Assembly (NCBI RefSeq): GCF_041807705.1
Contig: NZ_JBGTYY010000003.1
Location: 1 to 64,000 of the forward strand
Length of the DNA stretch: 64,000 nt
DNA from: Mannheimia sp041807705
Lineage (GTDB): Bacteria > Pseudomonadota > Gammaproteobacteria > Enterobacterales > Pasteurellaceae
Direction: 5' to 3'
The stretch's first letter is position 1. The number at the start of each line of letters is the position of its first letter. The notes below the pieces were generated by a model. It searched no databases. It was given only the letters and a program-made list of their open reading frames with translations, and was not told the origin of the DNA. The position numbers and the translations under genes are program-made. Shown piece by piece: positions 36,099 to 44,799 of this stretch.

Positions 36099-38386
36099 CA
36101 CACCCCCCCATTTTCCCAAAGCTGATTTCGCTTACGATATTTTTCAAACTCTACTTTTAAAATTGGCAATTGATTAGCATTGGTTGGTTTTCCTGTACTA
36201 TCAATGCCAGCATCAGAAATTTCAGCAAGAGCAATTTCATAATCAAATCTTTCTTTGATGCCTTGGCGAACTTCGGATTGAATTTGAATTTCCAGTTGCT
36301 TTAAGTCAGATTTAGCTTGGACTTTCTTGGCTTTTAATTCATCTTGCAATCGCTTATTTTCAGATTTGATTTGGCTTTTTTCTTCATCGCTGGCATTTTT
36401 TGATGCTTTTGATGTTAAGACTTTTTCACCCAAAATTGCTGCTAATTCATCAATTTTTGCTTGGTATTTTCTTTTCACTTCTTGTGTAGCTTGTTCAGCA
36501 ATTTGCTGATATAGAATCTCTTCATTTTTGGTAAATCGTTTCATAAACAACACACTTGTCTTAACGGTTGCTTTGGCAGAGTTAAATACATCAGCAGGTA
36601 AAGAGGCAATCAGTAGAATTTTTGCTTTACCTTCAAAATATTCACGCACTTTTTGCAAATTAGCGTTATTTAGTACACCTTCTGGCAATACAATGGCCAT
36701 TCTTCCGCCTTTTTTGAGCAATCTTAAGCAGCGTTCCATAAACAAAACTTCGGTCAAACCGCTAAATTGTCCAACATCAAATTTATCAATAATTGCTGTG
36801 CCATTTTTAATTTCTTGTTTGCGTTCATCGCTGATCTGTTGATAATTTGGGTATTTATCAAGCCAATCTAGATAATGAGCTTTGGCTGTCAAATCATCTT
36901 CGGAAGTCAATTTTAAGTTTTTGGAAACACTCGAACCAAAAGGTGGATTGGTCAAAATCACATCAAAGCGTTCTTCAAAAATACCATTGATATTTAAAAG
37001 ACCGTCATTATGATGCACACCACCGTGTCCATCGCCGTGCATAATCATATTCATTTTTGATACTCGTGCCATTCTAGGGTTAGCATCGGTACCAAAAATA
37101 CAGTTATGCGACAAATGATATAAACGACTATTGCTGTTATCCAAATTTAATTCATCATTCAACTCTTTAAATAATTCATCAACTTGATTTTCTATGACAA
37201 CTTTTTTATTTTCATCAGCATTTTCATATTCTTCATTAAAATATTGTTCTTTAATTTTTGCCTTTTGTAATTCAATATCAGCAATCATTTTTTCACGTAT
37301 AAATTCAAATGCGTTAATTAAAAAACCGCCCGAGCCACAACAAGGGTCGCACACCCTTTCTCCCTCAACAGGGTCTAAAACCTCAGTCATAAATTCTACA
37401 ACGGTGCGTGGGGTAAAATATTGGCCCAATTCACCACGAAAAGTAGCACCCAAAAATTGCTCAAAAGCGATACCTTTGACATCATCAGAAGTTTTAGATA
37501 AATTATAAATTTGCAATTTTTCTACAATTGCCAAGAAACTTTCACGGCGGATTTTAATAACATCATCATCGGAAAATAATGTTTCTTTAGTATAATTTTC
37601 TTTGGTTCGCCTAAAAATGAATTGTAAATAATCGGTATTTCTATCTTCACCTTGCAAATAGGGGCGAATATTTTTGATAAAATTTTGTTCTTGCTTTTCA
37701 AATTCTTGTTTAGAGAAAATTTGTGTTGAATTATTATTATTTTTGTTTTCTCTCTCAAAAACAATTTTGGTGAATAATATTTTACTAATTTCATCAAAAC
37801 AGGCTTCTGGTGATAATTTGTCATTATTACGAATAATGTTATGACATTGATGAAGCAGTTTAGCAAATTCATCTTTTTCAAAAACTTTTTCTTCGGTTAG
37901 TATCTTTTTTACCTCTTCATCATCTAATAATTGTCGTGCATTAGGAATATCAGCAATTTCTTTACCTAAGTGAGCGGGTAACTTATTATCAGCTACTTGA
38001 AAATAACGAGTTTCTTTGCTGTTATGCGTTACAAAAAATTTGGCTCTTGCCCAAGTCGCATAATTCAATCCCTGATAATAGTCAGATGGGGCGATGGTTA
38101 CATTGTCAGATTTGCATTCAATAACGATACCGGCGTGATTGCATTCATTTTTATCTTGGGCAGTTTTCCAAATCACAATATCCGCACGAGAACGCCCTGT
38201 GCCACGAGATGAATTAGTAACAGCGACTTCTTGTGCCATTTGATTGAGTGAATAACCATAATCATTAACTAAAGTGCAGATAAATTTTTGGCGAACCTCT
38301 TCTTCCAGTGTGTATTTTAGCCATTTATTCAGAAGTGGGGAGAAAATTTGATTTTCCTTATCATCAAATTGATATTCAAGTGTCAT
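36098..38386 (-). CDS. Fused restriction nuclease / N6-adenine methylase subunit
   Basis: A 762-residue protein. Residues 1-130 form an HSDR_N-like PD-(D/E)xK nuclease domain: E53, D69 in SRADIVIW, and E90-C-K92 in GIVIECKS. Residues about 300-620 are an HsdM-type N6-adenine methylase, with the SAM-binding DPCCGSGGF at 347-355 and the catalytic NPPF at 480-483. A Lys/Glu-rich coiled region (about 640-720) follows. With the S subunit and no separate HsdR translocase gene, the layout matches BcgI-like type IIB/IIG systems, where one subunit cuts and methylates. It could also be a type I-like methylase with a non-cutting N-terminal domain. Confidence 0.87.
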   Translation of the reverse strand: MTLEYQFDDKENQIFSPLLNKWLKYTLEEEVRQKFICTLVNDYGYSLNQMAQEVAVTNSSRGTGRSRADIVIWKTAQDKNECNHAGIVIECKSDNVTIAPSDYYQGLNYATWARAKFFVTHNSKETRYFQVADNKLPAHLGKEIADIPNARQLLDDEEVKKILTEEKVFEKDEFAKLLHQCHNIIRNNDKLSPEACFDEISKILFTKIVFERENKNNNNSTQIFSKQEFEKQEQNFIKNIRPYLQGEDRNTDYLQFIFRRTKENYTKETLFSDDDVIKIRRESFLAIVEKLQIYNLSKTSDDVKGIAFEQFLGATFRGELGQYFTPRTVVEFMTEVLDPVEGERVCDPCCGSGGFLINAFEFIREKMIADIELQKAKIKEQYFNEEYENADENKKVVIENQVDELFKELNDELNLDNSNSRLYHLSHNCIFGTDANPRMARVSKMNMIMHGDGHGGVHHNDGLLNINGIFEERFDVILTNPPFGSSVSKNLKLTSEDDLTAKAHYLDWLDKYPNYQQISDERKQEIKNGTAIIDKFDVGQFSGLTEVLFMERCLRLLKKGGRMAIVLPEGVLNNANLQKVREYFEGKAKILLIASLPADVFNSAKATVKTSVLFMKRFTKNEEILYQQIAEQATQEVKRKYQAKIDELAAILGEKVLTSKASKNASDEEKSQIKSENKRLQDELKAKKVQAKSDLKQLEIQIQSEVRQGIKERFDYEIALAEISDAGIDSTGKPTNANQLPILKVEFEKYRKRNQLWENGGV

Positions 38387-38477
38387 AGATGGTTATCCCA
38401 TAATTAAAAATTGGTGGTTTGGATTTTGAAAATTTAAGGTATATTTTACCATAAAATTATAGCATTTTACGAAATCA

Positions 38478-38543
38478 TTTCCATATTTGAAAACCATCTT
38501 CCCATTTTTAGCCATTCTCATTCCCTATCCAAAACCCTATAAT
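38478..38543 (+). promoter_or_regulatory. Shared promoter/LysR-type element, copy B
   Basis: TTTC-N7-GAAA (38478-38492) is followed by CTTCCCATTTTTAGCCATTC (38498-38517), then 20 bp and TATAAT (38538-38543). The first 40 bp match copy C at 35 of 40 positions. The half-palindrome is centred about 65 bp before the likely start of transcription of the monooxygenase gene. Confidence 0.8.
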
Positions 38544-38575
38544 ACCTCTATCTATTTATCCAAAAGAGCAATGTT

Positions 38576-39532
38576 ATGAACCGCATTACCCAAATTTTAA
38601 ATATCAAACACCCTATTATCCAAGCCCCAATGTCGTGGCTGACCGATGCAAAACTTGTGGCAAGCGTGGCGGAGGCTGGCGGACTGGGCTTTTTAGCCCC
38701 ACACGCAGGACAGACGACCAACCCCACTTCAAGCAATGAAGTTTTAGAGCGTATGCGTAACGAAATCCGCAAAGTCAAAGCCTTGACCGATGAGCCGTTT
38801 GGCGTGCCGTTTATTTTGTCTTACGATTTTTCGCTGATTCCGTTAATGGTAGATTTGCTGATTGAAGAGCGTGTACCTGTGGTGCTGGATAATGGTTGGC
38901 TTGATAAAGAGATTTATACCAAATTCAAACAAGCTGGGATTAAAATCATCTGCCGCCTGCCTAACCCTAATTTGGCGGACGCTTTAAAGGCACAAGAGCT
39001 GGGAGCAGATATTTTGGTTCTGACAGGCTTTGATGAAGGCGGTACTTTGCCGATGAAAGAAGTGGGCAGTTTTAGCGTTTTGGCGGAATTTGTCGGTAAG
39101 GTGGATTTGCCGATAATGCTGGCGGGTGGGATTGCCGACAAACGCAGTGTTCAGGCAGCCTTAAACTTGGGGGCGGAAGGCGTATGGGTTGGCACAGCGT
39201 TTATAGCCACGATAGAGTGCCGAGCAAGCGAAAAAGTCAAAGAATGGATTGTCAGTGCAACGGCTAATGATTTGTTATTGTTCCGCACCGAGCCGTATTA
39301 TTACCGCTCTTTGCCAACCGAACTTGCCAAAAAATGCTTTGAAATGAGCGAAAACGGGGAAAATCGCTCTGAAATCGCCAAAGTGATGAACGCTGGCACA
39401 GGAATGCGTTTGGGTATGCTGGAAGGCGATTTTGATAATGGTTATGTGTCGGTGGGCAATGGCATTTCACAAATTAACAAAATCAAAAGCGTGAAAGAAT
39501 TGATTGATGAGTTGATGGGGGATTTTAGATAG
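38576..39532 (+). CDS. Nitronate monooxygenase (2-nitropropane dioxygenase family)
   Basis: A 318-residue FMN-binding TIM-barrel protein. It opens NRITQILNIKHPIIQAPMSW, with the phosphate-binding IMLAGGIADKRSVQAALNLGA near residue 180 and the adjacent GVWVGTAFIAT. The family oxidises toxic alkyl nitronates such as propionate 3-nitronate. FabK enoyl reductases share the fold, but the PMSW start and context favour the monooxygenase. Composition is unlike the host, and the gene is preceded by the shared LysR-type element. Confidence 0.85.
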   Translation: MNRITQILNIKHPIIQAPMSWLTDAKLVASVAEAGGLGFLAPHAGQTTNPTSSNEVLERMRNEIRKVKALTDEPFGVPFILSYDFSLIPLMVDLLIEERVPVVLDNGWLDKEIYTKFKQAGIKIICRLPNPNLADALKAQELGADILVLTGFDEGGTLPMKEVGSFSVLAEFVGKVDLPIMLAGGIADKRSVQAALNLGAEGVWVGTAFIATIECRASEKVKEWIVSATANDLLLFRTEPYYYRSLPTELAKKCFEMSENGENRSEIAKVMNAGTGMRLGMLEGDFDNGYVSVGNGISQINKIKSVKELIDELMGDFR

Positions 39533-39537
39533 GTTTT

Positions 39538-39577
39538 AAACACCGTTTTTATTGGGTTAAAAGCGGTGGTTTTTTAT
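39538..39577 (+). terminator. Probable terminator of the nitronate monooxygenase gene
   Basis: AAACACCGTTTT pairs imperfectly with AAAAGCGGTGGTTT across TATTGGGT, followed by TTTTTA. One bulge makes the call tentative. Confidence 0.5.
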
Positions 39578-39620
39578 CTAAATTTTGCAAAATTATTTTC
39601 AAACAGCCTGAAAATTAAAA

Positions 39621-39687
39621 TTTCCAAATCCGAAAACCACCTTCCCATTTTTCGCCATTCAAATTTTAAAAAATTAAACCTTATAAT
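39621..39687 (+). promoter_or_regulatory. Shared promoter/LysR-type element, copy C
   Basis: TTTC-N7-GAAA (39621-39635) is followed by CTTCCCATTTTTCGCCATTC (39641-39660), then 21 bp and TATAAT (39682-39687). The spacing is equivalent to copies A and B. It precedes the broken lipoprotein gene. Confidence 0.8.
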
Positions 39688-39720
39688 ACGCTTATCCTAT
39701 TCAAACAAAAGAGAAAATTG

Positions 39721-40223
39721 ATGAAAAAACTCACCACCACCGTCCTTGCCCTAACCCTTGCCACGCTTGCTGTTGCTTGCACCCCAATCCTGCCACACAA
39801 GCCTTTGAAAAATTGCAAGGCTCGGAATTTAACGGCAATAACGGCATTGAGTTATCCAAAGACGGCAAATTTATCTATGTTGCCCATATGCGTGGATTAA
39901 GCAAATTAACAAGCACCAATCCTGCCAAAGTGGTCGCCACCACACGGCTTAATTATGGCGTGTTTGACAATCTGCATTGGGCGGGCGATAAGCTCGTTAC
40001 CGCAGGTTCGCAGACGGTAACTTGTGGCGAGATGATGTCGTTTGACTGTTTAAAAGATTATCACATCACCACCATCAACCCTGATAATTTGGCGGTTCAG
40101 CCGATATTTAAGGGCAAATATACGCAGGAGTTTAGTGGCGTTTCTACCGTTTTACCAGTTGGCAACACTTATTATTTAGGCTCGTTTTATCGGGATAAAT
40201 TGACGTATTTTGAAGGGAAGTGA
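39721..40223 (+). pseudogene. Broken lipoprotein gene, fragment of an SMP-30/arylesterase-like beta-propeller
   Basis: A lipoprotein signal MKKLTTTVLALTLATLAVAC is followed immediately by a one-base frameshift at about 39780. In the next frame the protein continues PNPATQAFEKLQGSEFNGNN to the stop at 40223. The segments NNGIELSKDGKFIYVAH and VFDNLHWAGDKLVTAG resemble blades of gluconolactonase/paraoxonase-like propellers. At about 168 residues the joined product is roughly half the size of such proteins, so an internal deletion is likely as well. Function unknown. Confidence 0.65.
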
Positions 40224-40282
40224 TGGATTTGGGAGCCCGTTTCTATCAAAGAGTAGTTAGGGGGTAAATCTAACAGAATTCT

Positions 40283-40685
40283 AATTCTAAACCTATCGAA
40301 TTCGATGGGTGTAGAAAAGAGTCTGGAACAAATGCCTTTACTCTCACCACAAAAATGGATTTCTACTACTAATGTGATTGGTATTGTCTCAAAATCAGGC
40401 AGATATGGCGGTACATTTGCTCATTCAGATATTGCTTTGGAATTTGCCTCTTGGATTTCAGCAGAATTTAAACTTTACATTATTCAAGATTATAAACGGC
40501 TGAAAAGTGATAAAGCCAGCTTAAATGAATTACTGATTTTGGCGAATATGGAAAGCTATAATGCGGTACTCATTGAAAAAGCTATACCGCAGGCAGAAAG
40601 AATGATAGAACTTTGTCATTTAGCTCGCAGTCAGTTCCTAGCATTGGAAAACTTGAATTTGAGTCAGCTAATGAAAGCAGAATAG
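40283..40685 (+). pseudogene. KilA-N domain phage protein remnant
   Basis: The frame at 40283 reads NSKPIEFDGCRKESGTNAFTL. After a frameshift near 40345 it continues LSPQKWISTTNVIGIVSKSG, RYGGTFAHSDIALEFASWIS and on to the stop at 40685. This is the C-terminal half of a KilA-N domain followed directly by a tail (LILANMESYNAVLIEKAIPQ) usually separated from it by about 100 residues. It is therefore decayed by at least one frameshift and one deletion. Such proteins come from prophages and have unclear roles. It marks the right edge of the foreign segment. Confidence 0.75.
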
Positions 40686-40767
40686 CACTAAAATAAGCGG
40701 TCGTTTTTTAGCAAAACTTTGCAAAAAGTTGAGTAAAAATGACCGCTTGTTATGGCTAGAAATGATA

Positions 40768-41502
40768 TTAGTATTTTAATACTTCACTTTCATTTGGTAC
40801 GGCAACACGTTTTTCAAATGCTTTGCCGCTGATGAAAGCTAGCATATCGGCTTTGCTGGTTTTGCCGTGATTTACAGTATCCATATGTACGGTAATAATT
40901 GAGGCATTTGGCATCACTTCTGCCATTTTTGCTACATCATTCGTACCCATAATAATGCTATTAGAAGAGTCTGCTAATTCTGCGTGTCCCGTATTCATTA
41001 CAATCACCTCAGGTTTATGTTGATTTAATGCCGTTTCTACCTGCTCATTCCAAATAGTATCGCCTACAATATAAAGGGTTTTCTCATTTTCAGATTTGAA
41101 TACAACACCCATTGCATTACCTAATAATTCAGCTAAAGCTGGGTTGGAATACATCGCATCTTGCACAAAAATTGGTAAGTTTTTATCAATCAGCTTTTGA
41201 GCCACTTCGTCCCAATGATCATCGTGAGTGTGCGTAACTATAACCGCATCAATACCTTTTAATATTGATTCCACAGGCTCTGCAAGCTCAATTAGTGGGT
41301 TGCGTTGCTCACTATTTTTAGTGCCGGCAAAACCTGCATATCTACCTTTTTCAGCTAAGTAAGGATCAACTAAAAAAGTGGCATCGCCATAAGTTATTTT
41401 TGCCGTAGCGTTACGAATATGTTGATAACTGATCTCAGCATTTGCTGTGCTGATAAGCATTGAACTTAACGTGAGGGAAGCAAGAGTAGCTTTTAATTTC
41501 AT
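40768..41502 (-). CDS. Secreted metallo-beta-lactamase-fold hydrolase (UlaG-like)
   Basis: A 244-residue protein with a signal peptide ending near STANA, the zinc motif HTHDDHWD near residue 92, and YIVGDTIW further on. It resembles periplasmic UlaG-like MBL proteins whose substrates are mostly unknown. The join at FVQDAMYSNPALAELLG seems short by 30-40 residues, including the usual conserved-His GQHG segment, so it may carry an internal deletion. Transcribed divergently from the GlxA-like regulator, which may control it. Confidence 0.8.
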   Translation of the reverse strand: MKLKATLASLTLSSMLISTANAEISYQHIRNATAKITYGDATFLVDPYLAEKGRYAGFAGTKNSEQRNPLIELAEPVESILKGIDAVIVTHTHDDHWDEVAQKLIDKNLPIFVQDAMYSNPALAELLGNAMGVVFKSENEKTLYIVGDTIWNEQVETALNQHKPEVIVMNTGHAELADSSNSIIMGTNDVAKMAEVMPNASIITVHMDTVNHGKTSKADMLAFISGKAFEKRVAVPNESEVLKY

Positions 41503-41647
41503 TGTGTTTCCTTTTATGTATGTAAAATTTTAATAAAAAATGACCGCTTGTTGATAGAGGCTATTATCGGCAAAAATAGCAGTAAGAAATATTGACTCTT
41601 AGAGCAGTAATCGAAAGAATTGGGTCAATTTTATTTGTTAGGGGAAA

Positions 41648-42610
41648 ATGATGTATTTACCTAAAGTTGCTTTCGTACTTTACCCAAATTTCAATCCCAT
41701 TGTTCTTGTGCCGCCACAAATGATTTTTATGTCGGAGATAGACGGATTGCCACTTTTTGAATGCAAAATGGTTTCGGAGGGAGAGCTACAAGCGGTCGGA
41801 AATGGTGGAAAAATTACCATTTCTGCTGATGAGGATCTAAATTACTTTGATGAAGCTGATCTGATTGTTATTGCAGGTTGGGCGGATCTGGATACGCCAC
41901 CTAGTTCTCTATTTAGAGATGCTTTACAACGAAACTATCAGCGTGGTGCAACAATTATAGGGCTGTGCTATGGCACTTATTCGTTGGCTTATAGCGGTTT
42001 ATTAAACGGCAAAACGGCGGCAACACATTGGCTTGTAGAGGCAGATTTTAGCCAGCGTTTTCCACAAGTGAAATTAGATTTAAATACCCTTTATGTTGAG
42101 CAAGACAGATTAATTACCTCTGCTGGTTCAATGGCTAGTCTAGATTGTTGCTTGGCGATTGTACGAAAATTTCACGGTGTGAAAATAAGTGATCGTTTAG
42201 CCAGAATGCTGGTTTCTGCTCCTCATCGAGAAGGTGGGCAGGCACAATTTATTGAGCAGCCGATTGCAATGCGAACCAATAATCAAACTATTAATCAACT
42301 ACTGGATTTTCTAAGGGAAAATTTAGATAGTCTCCATACTATCGATGAACTGGCTGAACGTTTAGCAATGAGTCGCAGCACATTTACTCGCCATTTTCGT
42401 AAAGCAACAGGTATGGCGGTAGGAGAATGGCTAATTGAGACAAGATTACAAAAAGGTCGGGAATTGTTAGAAAGCAGTGATTTGAATATAGAGCAAATTG
42501 CGGAACAAATCGGCTTTCAAACGGCTATTTCTTTCCGCCAACATTTTAAAGCTAAACATTTTATTAGCCCAAGCCAATGGGGGCGGAATTTCGGCAGTTT
42601 AACCCTCTAG
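41648..42610 (+). CDS. GlxA-family transcriptional regulator (DJ-1/PfpI + AraC HTH)
   Basis: 320 residues. The N-terminal DJ-1/PfpI-like domain (about 1-190) has the nucleophile-elbow IGLCYGTYSLAY. The C-terminal AraC-type double HTH (about 215-318) has LAERLAMSRSTFTRHFRK and IAEQIGFQTAISFRQHFK. Such regulators sense small nitrogenous or acyl metabolites. Its divergent position to the MBL-fold hydrolase suggests that gene as a target. Its stop overlaps the end of lysO. Confidence 0.9.
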   Translation: MMYLPKVAFVLYPNFNPIVLVPPQMIFMSEIDGLPLFECKMVSEGELQAVGNGGKITISADEDLNYFDEADLIVIAGWADLDTPPSSLFRDALQRNYQRGATIIGLCYGTYSLAYSGLLNGKTAATHWLVEADFSQRFPQVKLDLNTLYVEQDRLITSAGSMASLDCCLAIVRKFHGVKISDRLARMLVSAPHREGGQAQFIEQPIAMRTNNQTINQLLDFLRENLDSLHTIDELAERLAMSRSTFTRHFRKATGMAVGEWLIETRLQKGRELLESSDLNIEQIAEQIGFQTAISFRQHFKAKHFISPSQWGRNFGSLTL

Positions 42611-43510
42611 CACAATAAAAATTGCCATTAATAATGGTGCAGCGAGATTAACAATAAACCCAAAACTAATTGCCAATGGCACAATTTGAATACCGCCTGA
42701 TTTTTGAATGATGGGGAGCATACAATCTAGCGAAGTTGCACCACCAAGCCCTACAGCCGTAGAGGGAAATCTTTTCATAAAAATAGGAATTAAAAATAGG
42801 CATAAAATTTCACGGGAAATATCGTTAAAAAAGGCGATACTACCGTAAATTGGGCCCCAAGCATCATTAACTAGCACGCTCGAAAGTGAATACCAACCAA
42901 ATGCGGAAGCAAGGGTTAAGCCTTTAGCAAGAGATAAATCCAGTACAAATGATGCGATCACACCGCCAACCAGTGAGCTTGCGACCATCACAAGAGAGGT
43001 ATAAATGCCTCGTTTGTTGAAAAATACTTCACGCAGGGGAATACCACTATTACGAAGCTGAATCCCTACACCGAAAATCATTACTTCTAAAATGTAAGTG
43101 CTTGAGTGTAAAGGAAAATCTACCGTACCTTTTGTGAAATAACCGATAATGCCACCGAGTAATGTTACCCCGATTAATTTTAAAGAGTCGAGCAATAGAT
43201 GCAGGCGAGAAGGGAGTTCGTCTTGGCTGACTAGCTCTCTTTTCATTGGTTGTAGTTTGTCATAAATGATTAATCCTACAATATTGGCGAGGAGCAAAAT
43301 AGCAAGTAAGCTAAATGCCATTCCACCGATTTGTGGGAGCTCAGTCAAGATATTATCAATTTGCCCCAGTGAGATCCCCATTACCAATAAAATCAGGTAA
43401 AGGCAGATATTCACCACTTTATTGACGATTGCCATATAGCGGTGATTTTTAACCCTAATTAAGTAGCCGAGAAAAAGCGGAATCAGCACAATGGCTAAAC
43501 CGTAGAGCAT
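42599..43510 (-). CDS. lysO: LysO-family lysine exporter (YbjE-like)
   Basis: A 303-residue polytopic membrane protein of the LysO family, with about eight helices and internal blocks LGGIIGYFTKGT and GFGWYSLSS-type sequence (ASAFGWYSLSSVLVNDAWGP, residues about 199-218). E. coli LysO exports lysine and its toxic analogue thialysine. Convergent with the GlxA-like gene, overlapping by 12 bp. Confidence 0.85.
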   Translation of the reverse strand: MLYGLAIVLIPLFLGYLIRVKNHRYMAIVNKVVNICLYLILLVMGISLGQIDNILTELPQIGGMAFSLLAILLLANIVGLIIYDKLQPMKRELVSQDELPSRLHLLLDSLKLIGVTLLGGIIGYFTKGTVDFPLHSSTYILEVMIFGVGIQLRNSGIPLREVFFNKRGIYTSLVMVASSLVGGVIASFVLDLSLAKGLTLASAFGWYSLSSVLVNDAWGPIYGSIAFFNDISREILCLFLIPIFMKRFPSTAVGLGGATSLDCMLPIIQKSGGIQIVPLAISFGFIVNLAAPLLMAIFIVLEG

Positions 43511-43634
43511 TTTTTATCCTTATTATTTGTATTGATTTAAAACTTGAAATTGTAGCAATAAGGGCATAAAATAAAACTGTTTTTATATACAGTTATTTGG
43601 CTGTAAGCGGTCATTTTTAGGGAAAATTTTGCAG

Positions 43635-44711
43635 ATGGCAACTCAATTTCAACGGAAAATTATTCACATTGATATGGACTGCTTTTATGCTGCGGTAGAA
43701 ATGCGAAAAAATCCTTCGTTGGTAGGAAAACCTATTGCGGTAGGAGGAAGTCCGAATCAGCGAGGCGTGCTAGCCACTTGCAATTATGAAGCGAGAAAAT
43801 TTGGTCTGCACAGTGCAATGGCAACCGCAACCGCCTTGAAAAAATGCCCGAATTTAGTGTTGCTGCCTGTTAATATGCCGCTATATAAAGCGGTTTCGGC
43901 ACAAATCCACGAAATTTTTCATCGTTATACAGATGTGATAGAGGCCTTGTCGCTTGATGAAGCCTATTTAGATGTAAGTGAATGTGAACGCTATTTGGGT
44001 TCTGCCACTTGGATTGCACAGGCGATTCGGAACGATATTTTCAATGAACTAAAATTAACCGCCTCTGCTGGCGTTGCTCCACTCAAATTTTTAGCCAAGA
44101 TCGCCTCCGATCAAAATAAACCAAACGGACAATTTGTAATAAAGCCTGATGATGTGCAAAATTTTGTGAAAAATCTACCGCTTGCAAAAATTCCCGGCGT
44201 GGGCAAAGTAACCAATGAAAAGCTAAAACAGCTCGGTTTTGAAACTTGTGGCGATATTCAGCAAACAGAGAAAGCGATGATTTACCGTGAATTTGGTAAA
44301 TTTGGGCAACGGCTATGGGATTTTAGTCACGGCATAGACGAAAGAGCAGTAGAGCCTTATCGCCCAAGAAAATCATTAGCGGTGGAAAAAACGCTACTTG
44401 ATGATATTTGGACGCTTGAACAAGCTAAGTTTGTTATTGCAGAACTATTTGATAAATTAACATTTAGGATTCAGCGAAATGTTCCTGATACTCCATTATC
44501 TGAATTTAAAAAATTAGGCTTAAAACTTAAATTTGATGACTTTACTCAAACCACGCTTGAACGGACTACAGAAGGTTTTTCCTACCAGCGGTTTGAAGAA
44601 TTATTAGAGCAAATATTTGTGCGTAGAAATGAGCGAAAAATCCGATTAATCGGGCTAAATGTGCATTTCTCTGAGAAAAAAGTAAATAAACAGTTAAATT
44701 TGTGGGAATAA
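43635..44711 (+). CDS. dinB: DNA polymerase IV
   Basis: A Y-family translesion polymerase of 358 residues. Catalytic acidic residues lie in IIHIDMDCFYAAVEM and SLDEAYLDVS. The helix-hairpin-helix IPGVGKVTNEKLKQLG and the C-terminal little-finger domain follow. It ends KQLNLWE, close to the QLxLxL/F beta-clamp motif. The ATG at 43635 is chosen over an in-frame TTG two codons earlier. Confidence 0.95.
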   Translation: MATQFQRKIIHIDMDCFYAAVEMRKNPSLVGKPIAVGGSPNQRGVLATCNYEARKFGLHSAMATATALKKCPNLVLLPVNMPLYKAVSAQIHEIFHRYTDVIEALSLDEAYLDVSECERYLGSATWIAQAIRNDIFNELKLTASAGVAPLKFLAKIASDQNKPNGQFVIKPDDVQNFVKNLPLAKIPGVGKVTNEKLKQLGFETCGDIQQTEKAMIYREFGKFGQRLWDFSHGIDERAVEPYRPRKSLAVEKTLLDDIWTLEQAKFVIAELFDKLTFRIQRNVPDTPLSEFKKLGLKLKFDDFTQTTLERTTEGFSYQRFEELLEQIFVRRNERKIRLIGLNVHFSEKKVNKQLNLWE

Positions 44712-44799
44712 TTGTGAACAAACTCTTGAATTAGCTGACAAAATCATTATCTTAATTAGACATTAGTGCATCTATTATTTTTTGGAGACTTAACAGATT

